From assembly GCA_018239705.1 (NCBI GenBank), contig JAFEGS010000637.1, positions 1-8,248 of the forward strand: a DNA stretch of 8,248 nucleotides. Reading direction: 5' to 3'. The notes beneath the pieces were generated by a model, which ran no database searches, had not been told where the DNA came from, and saw nothing but the letters and a program-made list of their open reading frames with translations. The stretch comes from Verrucomicrobiota bacterium (GTDB taxonomy: Bacteria; Chlamydiota; Chlamydiia; Chlamydiales; FEN-1388). The translations under genes were made by a program, and so were the position numbers. Below, one piece after another: positions 1 to 6,556 of this stretch (its first letter is position 1; each line of letters starts with the position of its first letter).

Positions 1-654
1 GATAGGGCCATCTTGTAGTAAAACGTCGAGAGAGTATCCCGAGGCCCTTCGATGGATCTTTGGAAAATGGGCAGCGATATCTTTCTCAAATTCCTCTTTT
101 ATGGCCTCGATCTGGTGGTACAGATGGCCGTCAATGCTCTGAGACCTAACTACCTCACCACTGCCCAGCACCAGCTCTATCTCCAGTACGTTGTCCTGTG
201 TGGTACCATAGAGAAGAGAGTGCGATCCGGAGGCATTGGTAGAGACCATCCCTCCAATGGTGACTCGATTGGAGGTCGAGGTGTCGGGACCAAAGCAGAG
301 CCCATATGGGGCGGTAGCAGCGTTCAGCTGATCAAGAACGCAGCCCGGCTGCACGATGGCATAGCGCTCTTCTGGGTTGATCTCGATGATTCTGCTGAGA
401 TGCTGGGCACAGTCGATGATAAGGCCCTTGCCGAGACAGCCTCCCACCACGCCGGTGGCAGCGCCCCTGGGGATGATAGGAATACCCATCTTGGAGGCAA
501 TCTGGACTGCCTGGATGAGTTCTTCTTTTGATCGGGGAAGGACGATGGCAACCGGTTCGATGCAGTAGATCGAGGCATCGCTGCTGTAAAGCTGTTTTGA
601 GACCTGGTCGTCTCTCACTTCACAGGTGAGGCTCTTTCTAAGCTCGTCGATCAT
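1..654 (-). CDS. FAD-linked oxidase (GlcD / D-2-hydroxyacid dehydrogenase type), N-terminal part, cut by window edge
   Basis: The minus-strand frame is open from an ATG at 654 to base 1, giving 218 visible residues and no stop. The protein looks like the FAD-binding (PCMH-type) half of the FAD-linked oxidase family that includes glycolate oxidase GlcD, D-lactate dehydrogenase and D-2-hydroxyglutarate dehydrogenase (YdiJ). Visible motifs are PIIPRGAATGVVGG (59-72), the dinucleotide/pyrophosphate loop; GPDTSTSNRVTIGGMVSTNASGS (122-144, split here as GPDTSTSNR, TIGGM and NASGS), which contacts FAD; and RRASGYSLD near residues 202-210. EINPEERYAIVQPG (91-104) resembles the YdiJ subgroup most. Such enzymes oxidise D-2-hydroxyacids and pass electrons to quinones or cytochromes. 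The ATG overlaps the map stop as ATGA, so translation is probably coupled. An in-frame TGA lies 8 codons upstream, so this start is well constrained. The substrate cannot be told because the C-terminal half lies outside the window. Confidence 0.85.
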   Translation of the reverse strand, partial: MIDELRKSLTCEVRDDQVSKQLYSSDASIYCIEPVAIVLPRSKEELIQAVQIASKMGIPIIPRGAATGVVGGCLGKGLIIDCAQHLSRIIEINPEERYAIVQPGCVLDQLNAATAPYGLCFGPDTSTSNRVTIGGMVSTNASGSHSLLYGTTQDNVLEIELVLGSGEVVRSQSIDGHLYHQIEAIKEEFEKDIAAHFPKIHRRASGYSLDVLLQDGPI

Positions 655-1520
655 CGCTTCCAGGTTGTTAGAATTTCATGCCCTGTTTCTGTGATGAGGA
701 GGGTATGTTCCCACTGCGCAGAGGGTTTACCGTCGATGGTACGAGCGACCCAGTGGTCGGTAGGGTCGACAACGGCCTCTTTTCTTCCGGCATTGATCAT
801 CGGCTCGATGGTGAAGGTCATTCCCGGTGCAAGAATTATTTTGGAGAGGTTTTTGTTGTGAAAGACCTGTGGCGGCTCGTGAAAGCGTATGCCTACGCCG
901 TGGCCAACATACTGCGTTACGACACTGCACATGTGAGCTTCGGCATATTCCTGGATGGTATCGCCTATGCTGGAAAGAGGAAGTCCCGGCTTGAGGATGG
1001 CGATTGAGCGCATGAGGCATTCATAGGAGACGTCAACGACACGTTTTTTTTCGAGGTCTACTGTACCGATTTCTACCATCCGGCTGCAGTCACCGAAGTA
1101 GCCGTCGAGTATGCAGGTGACATCGATGTTGACAATATCGCCGCTCGCAAGTGGCACCTCGTTTGGGATGCCGTGACAGATGACTTCGTTGATGGAGGTG
1201 CAGATGCTTTTTGGGAAGGGGGGAGAGCCGTAGCCGAGCGGAGCCGGAACTGCTCCAGCTTCGAGATGCAGCTTGTGCGCATAGTCATTGAGCTCGAGTG
1301 TTGTGACTCCCTCTTTTGCCATCTTGCACGTCTTATCGAGGATCTGAGAAGCAAGCTGGCAGGAGCGCCGAATGCCGGCGATCTGGTCGGGGTTTTTCAA
1401 AATAATGCCATATTGCTTGTAATATTCTTCGGCAATACCGACTGGAGCTTCCTTGGGAAAGTGGCATTTTTTCCACTTCTTATTGCTGCCACACCAGCAA
1501 AGATCGTTTCTACCTATCAT
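651..1520 (-). CDS. map: Methionine aminopeptidase type I with N-terminal SEC-C zinc motif
   Basis: This is the cytosolic metalloprotease that removes the initiator Met from nascent proteins. From the chosen start it has 289 residues, close to chlamydial Map as I recall it (about 290). Residues 5-21 form a SEC-C zinc motif (ligands C8, C10, C19, H20), known from Chlamydia and some other Map proteins and thought to help ribosome association. The pita-bread catalytic domain follows with all five expected metal ligands: D133 (NIDVT), D144 (GDCSR), H207 (GHGVG), E239 (TIEPM) and E271 (WEHT). H116 in CHGIPN is the conserved substrate-contacting His. The frame stays open up to an ATG at 1592, which would add 24 residues unlike the family. 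I prefer the ATG at 1520 because it starts just before the SEC-C motif and a candidate promoter lies between the two ATGs. No clear Shine-Dalgarno is seen at either start. The stop overlaps the next gene's start as ATGA. Confidence 0.95.
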   Translation of the reverse strand: MIGRNDLCWCGSNKKWKKCHFPKEAPVGIAEEYYKQYGIILKNPDQIAGIRRSCQLASQILDKTCKMAKEGVTTLELNDYAHKLHLEAGAVPAPLGYGSPPFPKSICTSINEVICHGIPNEVPLASGDIVNIDVTCILDGYFGDCSRMVEIGTVDLEKKRVVDVSYECLMRSIAILKPGLPLSSIGDTIQEYAEAHMCSVVTQYVGHGVGIRFHEPPQVFHNKNLSKIILAPGMTFTIEPMINAGRKEAVVDPTDHWVARTIDGKPSAQWEHTLLITETGHEILTTWKR

Positions 1521-1562
1521 CTTGGGGCTATAATTAAAATTGGTTGGACAAAGTTTCTCCCA

Positions 1563-1591
1563 GGTGTAGCATATTGTGTGAAAAATGTACA
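1563..1591 (-). promoter_or_regulatory. Candidate sigma70/sigma66-type promoter for map and the FAD oxidase
   Basis: Read on the minus strand there is a -35-like TGTACA (1591-1586), a 17-nt spacer and an extended -10-like TG-C-TACACC (1571-1563). Transcription would start near 1556, about 35 nt before the preferred map ATG and downstream of the alternative ATG at 1592. The match is modest (4/6 and 3/6 plus the TG extension), so this is a suggestion only. Confidence 0.3.
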
Positions 1592-1613
1592 TAAGAGAGA
1601 CCGTTATGACTAT

Positions 1614-1643
1614 TTGTTGTTTTTTGTCGTTTCATGCTACACT
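1614..1643 (+). promoter_or_regulatory. Candidate sigma70/sigma66-type promoter for rodZ-popT
   Basis: A -35-like TTGTTG (1614-1619), an 18-nt spacer and an extended -10 TG-C-TACACT (1635-1643) lie just upstream of rodZ. The predicted start near 1650 leaves a leader of about 20 nt that still contains the Shine-Dalgarno at 1661. It would fire divergently from the map promoter in the same ~150-bp gap. Confidence 0.45.
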
Positions 1644-1660
1644 CAGATAAATGACAGTTC

Positions 1661-1665
1661 AGGGG
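1661..1665 (+). promoter_or_regulatory. Shine-Dalgarno AGGGG that fixes the rodZ start
   Basis: AGGGG sits 6 nt before the ATG at 1672 and therefore lies inside the longer frame that begins at the ATG at 1651. This favours the 1672 start. Confidence 0.6.
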
Positions 1666-1671
1666 AAAAAT

Positions 1672-2076
1672 ATGGCTGCTGATTTGAAAGGAATAGGCGA
1701 TATGCTTCGACAGAGGCGTAAAGAGCTCAATTTGTCGTTGAAGGATGTTGAAAATGGGACCTCTATCCGTATAAACTTTCTTCAGTCAATCGAAGAGGGA
1801 CAGATGGAGAAGCTTATTTCGCCGATATATGCGCAAGGCTTTGCCAAGCAATATGCGGTCTTTTTGGGACTCGATGGCGAGCGCTTAGTGGCCGAAAATG
1901 GCGATATCTTTAAAAAGCCTATCCATCAGGACTTTGCCTACGGAATAGGGACACTAGAGCCGAGGGGAAATCCAGGCGTTGGCATCAAGTGGGTGCCGAG
2001 CTCCGTCTGGGTAATTGCCTTCTTTGCTCTTTTGATTGGAGCCTACTACCTGGCAAGGACGCTAGAAGTGATCTAA
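1672..2076 (+). CDS. rodZ: RodZ-like HTH membrane protein (short chlamydial form)
   Basis: A 134-residue protein with a RodZ/XRE-type helix-turn-helix (HTH_25) at about residues 5-70: GIGDMLRQRRKELNLSLKDV, then SIRINFLQSIEEGQ and the characteristic SPIYAQGFAKQYAVFLGLD segment (50-68). After a linker comes one membrane helix (about 110-128) and only six more residues. RodZ is the membrane-anchored partner of MreB; its HTH domain binds MreB rather than DNA. Chlamydia trachomatis CT009 is a characterised short RodZ homologue at the division plane. Unlike Escherichia coli RodZ, there is essentially no periplasmic domain here, as in the chlamydial form. The ATG at 1672 is chosen over 1651 because of a good AGGGG Shine-Dalgarno. 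The stop TAA overlaps the next ATG by one base (TAATG), so this is an operon with the DUF368 gene. Confidence 0.8.
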   Translation: MAADLKGIGDMLRQRRKELNLSLKDVENGTSIRINFLQSIEEGQMEKLISPIYAQGFAKQYAVFLGLDGERLVAENGDIFKKPIHQDFAYGIGTLEPRGNPGVGIKWVPSSVWVIAFFALLIGAYYLARTLEVI

Positions 2077-3032
2077 TGGCTGGCTGGTTTCGCGTTTTCT
2101 TTTCAGGCATGTGTGTAGGGGCAGCCGATATTGTCCCCGGGATCTCAGGCGGTACTGTTGCCTTTATCATCGGCGTTTATGAGCAGCTTCTTAAAAGTAT
2201 CGCTACTATCAATATGCACTCTTTGCAGCACCTCTTCAGCTTACGTATAAGGGCCTTTTTTAGGGTAGTTGCCTGGCGCTTTCTGTTGGCGTTTGTCTTA
2301 GGCGTTGGCTGCTCGTTTCTGACGCTTGCAAAGGGCTTTAGCGTACTTTTGAACCATGAGGTGTATCGCTGCTATCTCTACTCCGCATTTATGGGCCTGG
2401 TTATTGGCTCTGTTGTTTTTTGTGCGAGGCTTCTTTCTCGATTTCAGATGAAAACTGTGTTCTTTTTTCTCTGTGGGGCAGCTGCTGCCTATATGCTATC
2501 GGGTGTGGATGCGGGGTCGGTCGTTCAGAGAGGTGCTACGAGTTATATTGATATAAAGCTTGTTTTATGCGGCATGCTGGCAATTTCGGCGATGCTCCTT
2601 CCCGGCATCTCAGGTAGCTTCATTTTGACTATCCTTGGGGTTTACGGCTCTATTTTGGGAGCGCTTATAGATTTTGTGGAAGGTGTGCAGGCAGGTGTGT
2701 TTGAGGCTGCAGCGTTTCGCATTGTGCTGAGTGTGGCTATTGGCATTGGCGTGGGGGCTATCTCTTTTGCGAGAGTGGTCAGTTTTTGCCTTGAGCGCTA
2801 CCGAGATGCTACGATTGCCTGCCTCGTTGGCTTTATGGTTGGTGCCATGAAGGCTGTATGGCCCTTTTGGAGCTATGCGTATGATGGATCACGTTTGAAG
2901 GTGGTAGATCCTGTTTTGCCCGATTTTGGATCTTGGCAGTTTGTGATAGCCAGTCTTTTTGCGGTGGGAGGGGTGGCGTGTGTGTTTCTCATGGAATATC
3001 TTGCAACCGATAAACGACAACAAACGACATAA
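2076..3032 (+). CDS. popT: DUF368 membrane protein, candidate polyprenyl-phosphate translocase (PopT family)
   Basis: A 318-residue, strongly hydrophobic polytopic protein. The DUF368 signature ADIVPGISGGT is at residues 17-27, and a second related motif LLPGISGSF is at 174-182, as expected from the internally repeated fold with two re-entrant loops. Members of this family were shown in other bacteria (PopT and relatives) to recycle undecaprenyl-phosphate across the membrane. That role here is by family membership only. The frame extends back to 1989, but the first 29 residues would overlap rodZ in another frame and lack family character; the ATG at 2076 overlaps the rodZ stop by one base and starts directly at MAGWFRVFFSG. 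The last six codons (KRQQTT) and the stop lie inside the GAC repeat array, so the original 3' end may have been replaced. Pairing with rodZ hints at a cell-envelope operon. Confidence 0.88.
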   Translation: MAGWFRVFFSGMCVGAADIVPGISGGTVAFIIGVYEQLLKSIATINMHSLQHLFSLRIRAFFRVVAWRFLLAFVLGVGCSFLTLAKGFSVLLNHEVYRCYLYSAFMGLVIGSVVFCARLLSRFQMKTVFFFLCGAAAAYMLSGVDAGSVVQRGATSYIDIKLVLCGMLAISAMLLPGISGSFILTILGVYGSILGALIDFVEGVQAGVFEAAAFRIVLSVAIGIGVGAISFARVVSFCLERYRDATIACLVGFMVGAMKAVWPFWSYAYDGSRLKVVDPVLPDFGSWQFVIASLFAVGGVACVFLMEYLATDKRQQTT

Positions 3033-3268
3033 AACGACGAAAACGACAAACGACACAAAAGACGAAAAGGACGAAAACGACAAACGACACAAAAGACGAA
3101 AAGGACGAAAACGACTTAAACGACAAACAACGACCAAAAAGACAAAAACGACTTTAACGACATAAAACGACCAAAAGGACTGCAGTTGTCGTTTGTGTCG
3201 TTGTTTGTCGTTTAAGTCTTTTTCGTCGTTTGTGTCGTTTGTCGTTTGTGTCGTTTTATGTCGTTTAA
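3011..3268. repeat. Orientation-switching array of ~9-bp GAC/GTC units (large inverted repeat)
   Basis: The top strand of 3011-3180 is nearly T-free and contains 19 GAC triplets embedded in A-runs (consensus about AAAACGAC), at 3016, 3026, 3036, 3045, 3052, 3061 and onward to 3178. Spacings are mostly 9 or 10 bp, a few 7, mean 9.0. At an 8-bp palindrome ACTGCAGT (3179-3186) the polarity flips. Then nine GTC units follow (3188, 3197, 3207, 3216, 3225, 3234, 3241, 3250, 3260), again with mean 9.0. The arms pair: 3022-3072 with 3216-3266 (47 of 51 bases match) and 3113-3134 with 3197-3218 (22 of 22), with a left-arm bulge of about 40 nt. It lies between the convergent popT and pdhC genes and would form a large hairpin in either transcript, so bidirectional termination is possible. 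No U-tract typical of an intrinsic terminator is seen. Confidence 0.9.
3036..3115 (+). repeat. 34-bp perfect tandem duplication inside the array
   Basis: 3036-3069 and 3070-3103 are identical 34-bp units, followed by a 12-bp partial third copy (3104-3115). Each unit spans four GAC motifs with spacings 9-7-9-9. The right arm has only one counterpart of this unit, which explains why the left arm is longer and bulges when the arms are paired. It looks like a recent slippage or unequal-crossover event. Confidence 0.9.
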
Positions 3269-3273
3269 ACTCG

Positions 3274-4536
3274 CTATCGATCCACAGAAAGCAGCAGCGG
3301 ATGCTCGATCAGCTGCTTCAGCGTGCGCATAAACTGCGCAGCTTCTGAGCCATCGATGATCCTGTGGTCGCAAGAGAGGGTAAGCACCATTCTTTTGCCG
3401 GGAACAATAGCCCCATTTTTCACCACAGCCTCGTCAGAGACCGCACCAATGCCAAGAATAGCCCCTTGGGGCGGGTTAATGATCGCTGTCATCTCAGTAA
3501 TGCCATACATGCCAAGATTGGACACTGTGAACGAGCCGCCTTGGTACTCTTCAGGCTGCAGTTTTCCCTCTCGCGCCTTTCCTGCCAGCACCTTGATCTC
3601 CTTAGAGAGCTGAGCCAAGGTTTTATTTGCTGCATCAGTGATGATAGGCGTGATTAATCCACCGGGAATGGTGACTGCGAGCGAGATATCAACTCGTGAA
3701 AAGTGGGCGATGGTCTGGCTCTCCTCATTAAAGCCGCAGTTGACATCGGGATGCTTTTCGAGCGCATGCGCACATGCCTTTACGATAAAGTCATTGACGG
3801 TGTAGGGCAGGTCGAGCTTCTTGCACTCTTCGCGCATTGCCACAATGGCCTGCGCATCGACCTCTTGGCGTACGTAGAAGTGGGGAATCAGCTGCTTTGA
3901 CTCTTGCAGTCTTTGGGCGATCACGCGTCTCATCGGAGTGAGGCTCTTTTCAGTGATCTTTTGGGCTGAGGAGCGAGTAGGTGCTGCAGTTTGCGTCGTG
4001 GCCTTATCGAGATCTCGGCTCATCACTCTGCCATGCGGGCCGGAGCCCTTTACGGAGGTAAGGTCGAGGCCTTGCTGCTCAGCCAGTTTTTTTGCAAGAG
4101 GGGAGGCAAGCACTCTCGCGCTCTCTTTTGGTTTTTCAGGGATTACTGCTGCTTTGGGAGCAGTAGTAGCGACTGGCATCTCGGCTTTGAGTGCCTTTTT
4201 TGGAGCGGCAGCAGCTTTTGGTGCTGCAACCTCTTTAGCAGGTGCTGCTGCTGCGCCTGCGATAGTTTCAGGCGTATAGTTTTCGATGCTCTCATCTTTG
4301 GCAGCCGTAAATATGGCAAGAGGGGCGTTTACTGCTGCTTTATCACCATTTTGGACGAGGATCTGCCTCAGCCACCCTTCATCGAGGGCAGCATGTTCCA
4401 CAGTTGCTTTGTCGGTAGCTATTTCAAGCAGGACATCACCTGCTTCCACGTGGTCTCCTGGGGCCTTAAGCCACTTTGAGATGACTCCCTCTTCCATAGT
4501 GGGGGAGAGCTTTGGCATATGTACTGTAAATGGCAT
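3274..4536 (-). CDS. pdhC: Pyruvate dehydrogenase E2, dihydrolipoamide acetyltransferase
   Basis: 420 residues with the full E2 layout. An N-terminal lipoyl domain (1-78) has the lipoylation site K43 in the motif TDKATVE. An Ala/Pro/Lys-rich flexible linker covers about 85-140. A peripheral subunit-binding domain (about 142-178: ASPLAKKLAEQQGLDL ... GSGPHGRVMSRDL) follows, then a C-terminal acetyltransferase core with SFTVSNLGMYG and the active-site motif DHRIIDG (H391, D395). It transfers the acetyl group from E1 through lipoate to CoA in the cytosol. There is a single lipoyl domain. The gene starts 14 bp after pdhB, with the Shine-Dalgarno overlapping the end of pdhB. The stop TAG lies only 7 bp from the edge of the inverted repeat array. 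The E3 component gene is not nearby, as in Chlamydia, where lpdA is elsewhere. Confidence 0.97.
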   Translation of the reverse strand: MPFTVHMPKLSPTMEEGVISKWLKAPGDHVEAGDVLLEIATDKATVEHAALDEGWLRQILVQNGDKAAVNAPLAIFTAAKDESIENYTPETIAGAAAAPAKEVAAPKAAAAPKKALKAEMPVATTAPKAAVIPEKPKESARVLASPLAKKLAEQQGLDLTSVKGSGPHGRVMSRDLDKATTQTAAPTRSSAQKITEKSLTPMRRVIAQRLQESKQLIPHFYVRQEVDAQAIVAMREECKKLDLPYTVNDFIVKACAHALEKHPDVNCGFNEESQTIAHFSRVDISLAVTIPGGLITPIITDAANKTLAQLSKEIKVLAGKAREGKLQPEEYQGGSFTVSNLGMYGITEMTAIINPPQGAILGIGAVSDEAVVKNGAIVPGKRMVLTLSCDHRIIDGSEAAQFMRTLKQLIEHPLLLSVDR

Positions 4537-4542
4537 AGCAAA

Positions 4543-4548
4543 TTCCTT
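4543..4548 (-). promoter_or_regulatory. Shine-Dalgarno AAGGAA of pdhC
   Basis: On the minus strand AAGGAA (4548-4543) lies 6 nt before the pdhC ATG and within the 14-bp gap after the pdhB stop, supporting the chosen start and tight operon coupling. Confidence 0.65.
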
Positions 4549-4550
4549 TT

Positions 4551-5534
4551 TTACACGTGAATCGTTTGGCGGACAGCTGCAAGGATACGCTCAACAGTTG
4601 GGAGCGTCTCTTTTTCCATCACCTTGGAATAGGGCATCGGCGTCTCTCGTTGGCATACGCGGGCAATAGGAGCATCAAGATAGTCAAGGCAGTGCTGCTG
4701 GATAAGAAAGGCCACCTCTGAACTAATCCCTGAGAAGATATGACCCTCCTCAACGATGACACAGAAGTTTGTCTTTCTTACAGACTGTGCCACTGTAGTA
4801 ATATCAAGAGGCTTTATTGTCTGCAAGTCAATAAGCTCTGGGCTAAAGCCTTCGCTTTTGAGAACTTCGCACGCAGCCATGCAGAGCTTGACCATGCGGC
4901 CATGGCTGATGATCGTGACGTCGCTCCCTTCAATCACTTTGTTTGCCTGGCCTACAGGAATCAGGTATTCCTGCGTAGGAATAGCCATTTTGTCGTTGTA
5001 GAGAAGCTCCGACTCAAGGAAGAGAACGGGGTTATTGTTGCGAATAGCCGTCTTCAGCATGCCTTTTGCATTGTAGGCATTGCTTGGAGCCATGATAATG
5101 AGCCCAGGCAAGTTGCCATAGATGGCCTCGACGCAGTGAGAGTGCTGGCAAGAGACCTGCGCGGCAGCTCCATTTGGCCCGCGAAAGACGATCGGCACAG
5201 AAAAGCGGCCGCCCGACATGTAGTGCATTTTGCAGGCGTGAGAAATAATCTGATCAGCTGCGACAAAAGAAAAATTGAAACTCATGAACTCGACGATAGG
5301 TCGAAGCCCAGTCATTGCAGCTCCAATGCCAATACCGGCAAAGCCGCCCTCAGAGATAGGGGTGTCGATGACACGGTCTTTACCCCACTTGTCGAGGAGG
5401 CCCTTTGTGATTTTGTAGGCGCCATTATATTCAGCTACCTCTTCTCCCATGATGAGGACTGCTGCGTCGCGCTCCATCTCTTCATCAATGGCTTGCCGAA
5501 TGGCTTCTCTCATTTCTATAGTTACTTCAGTCAT
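4551..5534 (-). CDS. pdhB: Pyruvate dehydrogenase E1 component, beta subunit
   Basis: 327 residues, a full-length E1 beta of the alpha2-beta2 type. The N-terminal transketolase-like pyrimidine-binding domain has MGEEVAEYNGAYKITKGL (29-46) and DTPISEGGFAGIGIGAA, with E62 in the position of the catalytic Glu that protonates thiamine diphosphate. SCQHSH (128-133) carries the active-site His at about 131. The C-terminal transketolase domain includes VTIISHGRMV, DLQTIKPLD and VIVEEGH. With PdhA it decarboxylates pyruvate and acetylates the E2 lipoate. The ATG overlaps the pdhA stop as ATGA, and an AAGG lies about 11 nt upstream inside pdhA, so the two E1 subunits are probably made by coupled translation in equal amounts. 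Nothing looks truncated or damaged. Confidence 0.97.
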   Translation of the reverse strand: MTEVTIEMREAIRQAIDEEMERDAAVLIMGEEVAEYNGAYKITKGLLDKWGKDRVIDTPISEGGFAGIGIGAAMTGLRPIVEFMSFNFSFVAADQIISHACKMHYMSGGRFSVPIVFRGPNGAAAQVSCQHSHCVEAIYGNLPGLIIMAPSNAYNAKGMLKTAIRNNNPVLFLESELLYNDKMAIPTQEYLIPVGQANKVIEGSDVTIISHGRMVKLCMAACEVLKSEGFSPELIDLQTIKPLDITTVAQSVRKTNFCVIVEEGHIFSGISSEVAFLIQQHCLDYLDAPIARVCQRETPMPYSKVMEKETLPTVERILAAVRQTIHV

Positions 5535-6544
5535 ATGGCAAAAACACCTTCTTCGAGGGTAATAGGATTGGGCCAGGGGCTCTCTTCTGCAAATTGGAGG
5601 GCATCCACAGCGATATCTCGCTTTTCTGCATCAATTGCTTTGTATTCTTCCTCAGAAAGCCATCCATGATCCATCATGCATTTTTTTAGTAGCTGGATAG
5701 GATCGCGCTGCATGCGCTCTTTGAGATGCTCTTTTGTGCGGTAGAGGCCGGGATCGGAGATCGAATGGCCGCGGAATCTTTCGCCTACGCACTCAATCAA
5801 CACCGGTCTGCCGGTAGAGAGCATTTCTTTGTAGGCGGCAGTAAAGCCTGCAGAGCAGCTGATGGCGCACATGCCATCTAAGCGGTAATAGGAGATGCCG
5901 TAGGCTTTGGCCATATGTTCTGCAAAATGGAGGTAGTTGGCAACGCCGCGAGAGATATGGGTGCCCATACTCCACTGGTTGTTTTCTACGACGTACATGC
6001 AGGGAAGGTTCCAAAGAGAGGCCATGTTGAGTGACTCGTGGAAGGTCCCTTGCGGCATCGCTCCATCACCGAGAAAGCAGAGGGAAATTTGGTCTTTCTT
6101 CTTTTGGTATTTGCAGCTCAGCGCAGCTCCTGTGGCTATGGGAATCTGTCCTCCCACAATGCCAAAGCCGCCCAGCATCTGGTCGTGATAGAGGTGCATC
6201 GAGCCGCCGCGGCCTTTCGCGTTGCCGGTCTCTTTCCCAAAAAGTTCGGCCATAATTTCGCGAGGCGTTACTCCCAAAAGGAGAGCAAGCGCGTGGCAGC
6301 GATAGGTGGTTGAAAACCAGTTGTGAGTGCCTATTACCTGTAAGAGGGAGGTTTGAATAGCCTCTTGACCAACATAGGAGTGAAAAAAGCCTCCAATTTT
6401 TCCCTGGAGATAGGCTGCCTCTGCACGAGTTTCAAAATTTCGAATAAGCAGCATCTGTGACAAGATTTTAAGGAGTGATTCTTTTCCGAGCGTATTCACC
6501 CACTTATCGTAGTCCACCTTAAAAAATTCTGGGTCTTCCTTCAT
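5531..6544 (-). CDS. pdhA: Pyruvate dehydrogenase E1 component, alpha subunit
   Basis: 337 residues from the chosen start, close to chlamydial PdhA (about 340). It binds thiamine diphosphate and magnesium with PdhB. The ThDP motif starts at GDGAMPQGTF (159-168) and ends at ENNQWSMGT (187-195, the NN pair at 188-189). Other family landmarks are YRCHALALLLG (81-91), GRGGSMHLY (111-119), GGQIPIATGAAL (131-142) and the loop RFRGHSISDPGLYR (257-270) that orders over the active site. The frame extends back to 6634, but those 30 residues are hydrophobic and unlike the family; the ATG at 6544 has a good AAAGGA 6 nt upstream. It is the first gene of pdhA-pdhB-pdhC and is divergent from the SH2-like gene. 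Confidence 0.96.
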   Translation of the reverse strand: MKEDPEFFKVDYDKWVNTLGKESLLKILSQMLLIRNFETRAEAAYLQGKIGGFFHSYVGQEAIQTSLLQVIGTHNWFSTTYRCHALALLLGVTPREIMAELFGKETGNAKGRGGSMHLYHDQMLGGFGIVGGQIPIATGAALSCKYQKKKDQISLCFLGDGAMPQGTFHESLNMASLWNLPCMYVVENNQWSMGTHISRGVANYLHFAEHMAKAYGISYYRLDGMCAISCSAGFTAAYKEMLSTGRPVLIECVGERFRGHSISDPGLYRTKEHLKERMQRDPIQLLKKCMMDHGWLSEEEYKAIDAEKRDIAVDALQFAEESPWPNPITLEEGVFAI

Positions 6545-6550
6545 ATTCCA

Positions 6551-6556
6551 TCCTTT
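6551..6556 (-). promoter_or_regulatory. Shine-Dalgarno AAAGGA that fixes the pdhA start
   Basis: On the minus strand AAAGGA (6556-6551) is 6 nt before the ATG at 6544. It rejects the longer reading frame that would start at 6634. Confidence 0.65.

Noticed and set aside
52..531. Plus-strand open frame of 159 codons at the left edge
   Set aside because: The opposite strand is continuously open and encodes clear FAD-oxidase motifs; this frame is its shadow.
1616..1632. GTCGTTT near the rodZ promoter resembling a stray unit of the 3011-3268 array
   Set aside because: A single 7-base match in AT-rich DNA is expected by chance; a similar one occurs inside pdhB.
2959..3165. Plus-strand open frame through the repeat array (Lys/Thr/Asp-rich 68 residues)
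   Set aside because: It is low-complexity translation of the repeat, overlaps the DUF368 gene in another frame and has no Shine-Dalgarno or protein family.
3216..3266. Classical intrinsic terminator at the pdhC/popT 3' ends
   Set aside because: The stem is AT-rich and very long, with no GC-rich core or following U-tract, so a standard Rho-independent terminator cannot be called, although a hairpin-based role remains possible.
3011..3268. CRISPR array
   Set aside because: Units are about 9 bp with no 25-40 bp repeat/spacer alternation, and the polarity reverses midway. No cas genes are present.
4740..5669. Long plus-strand open frame (309 codons) opposite pdhB
   Set aside because: It is the antisense shadow of pdhB/pdhA, which show complete family motifs; the antisense product has no recognisable domain.
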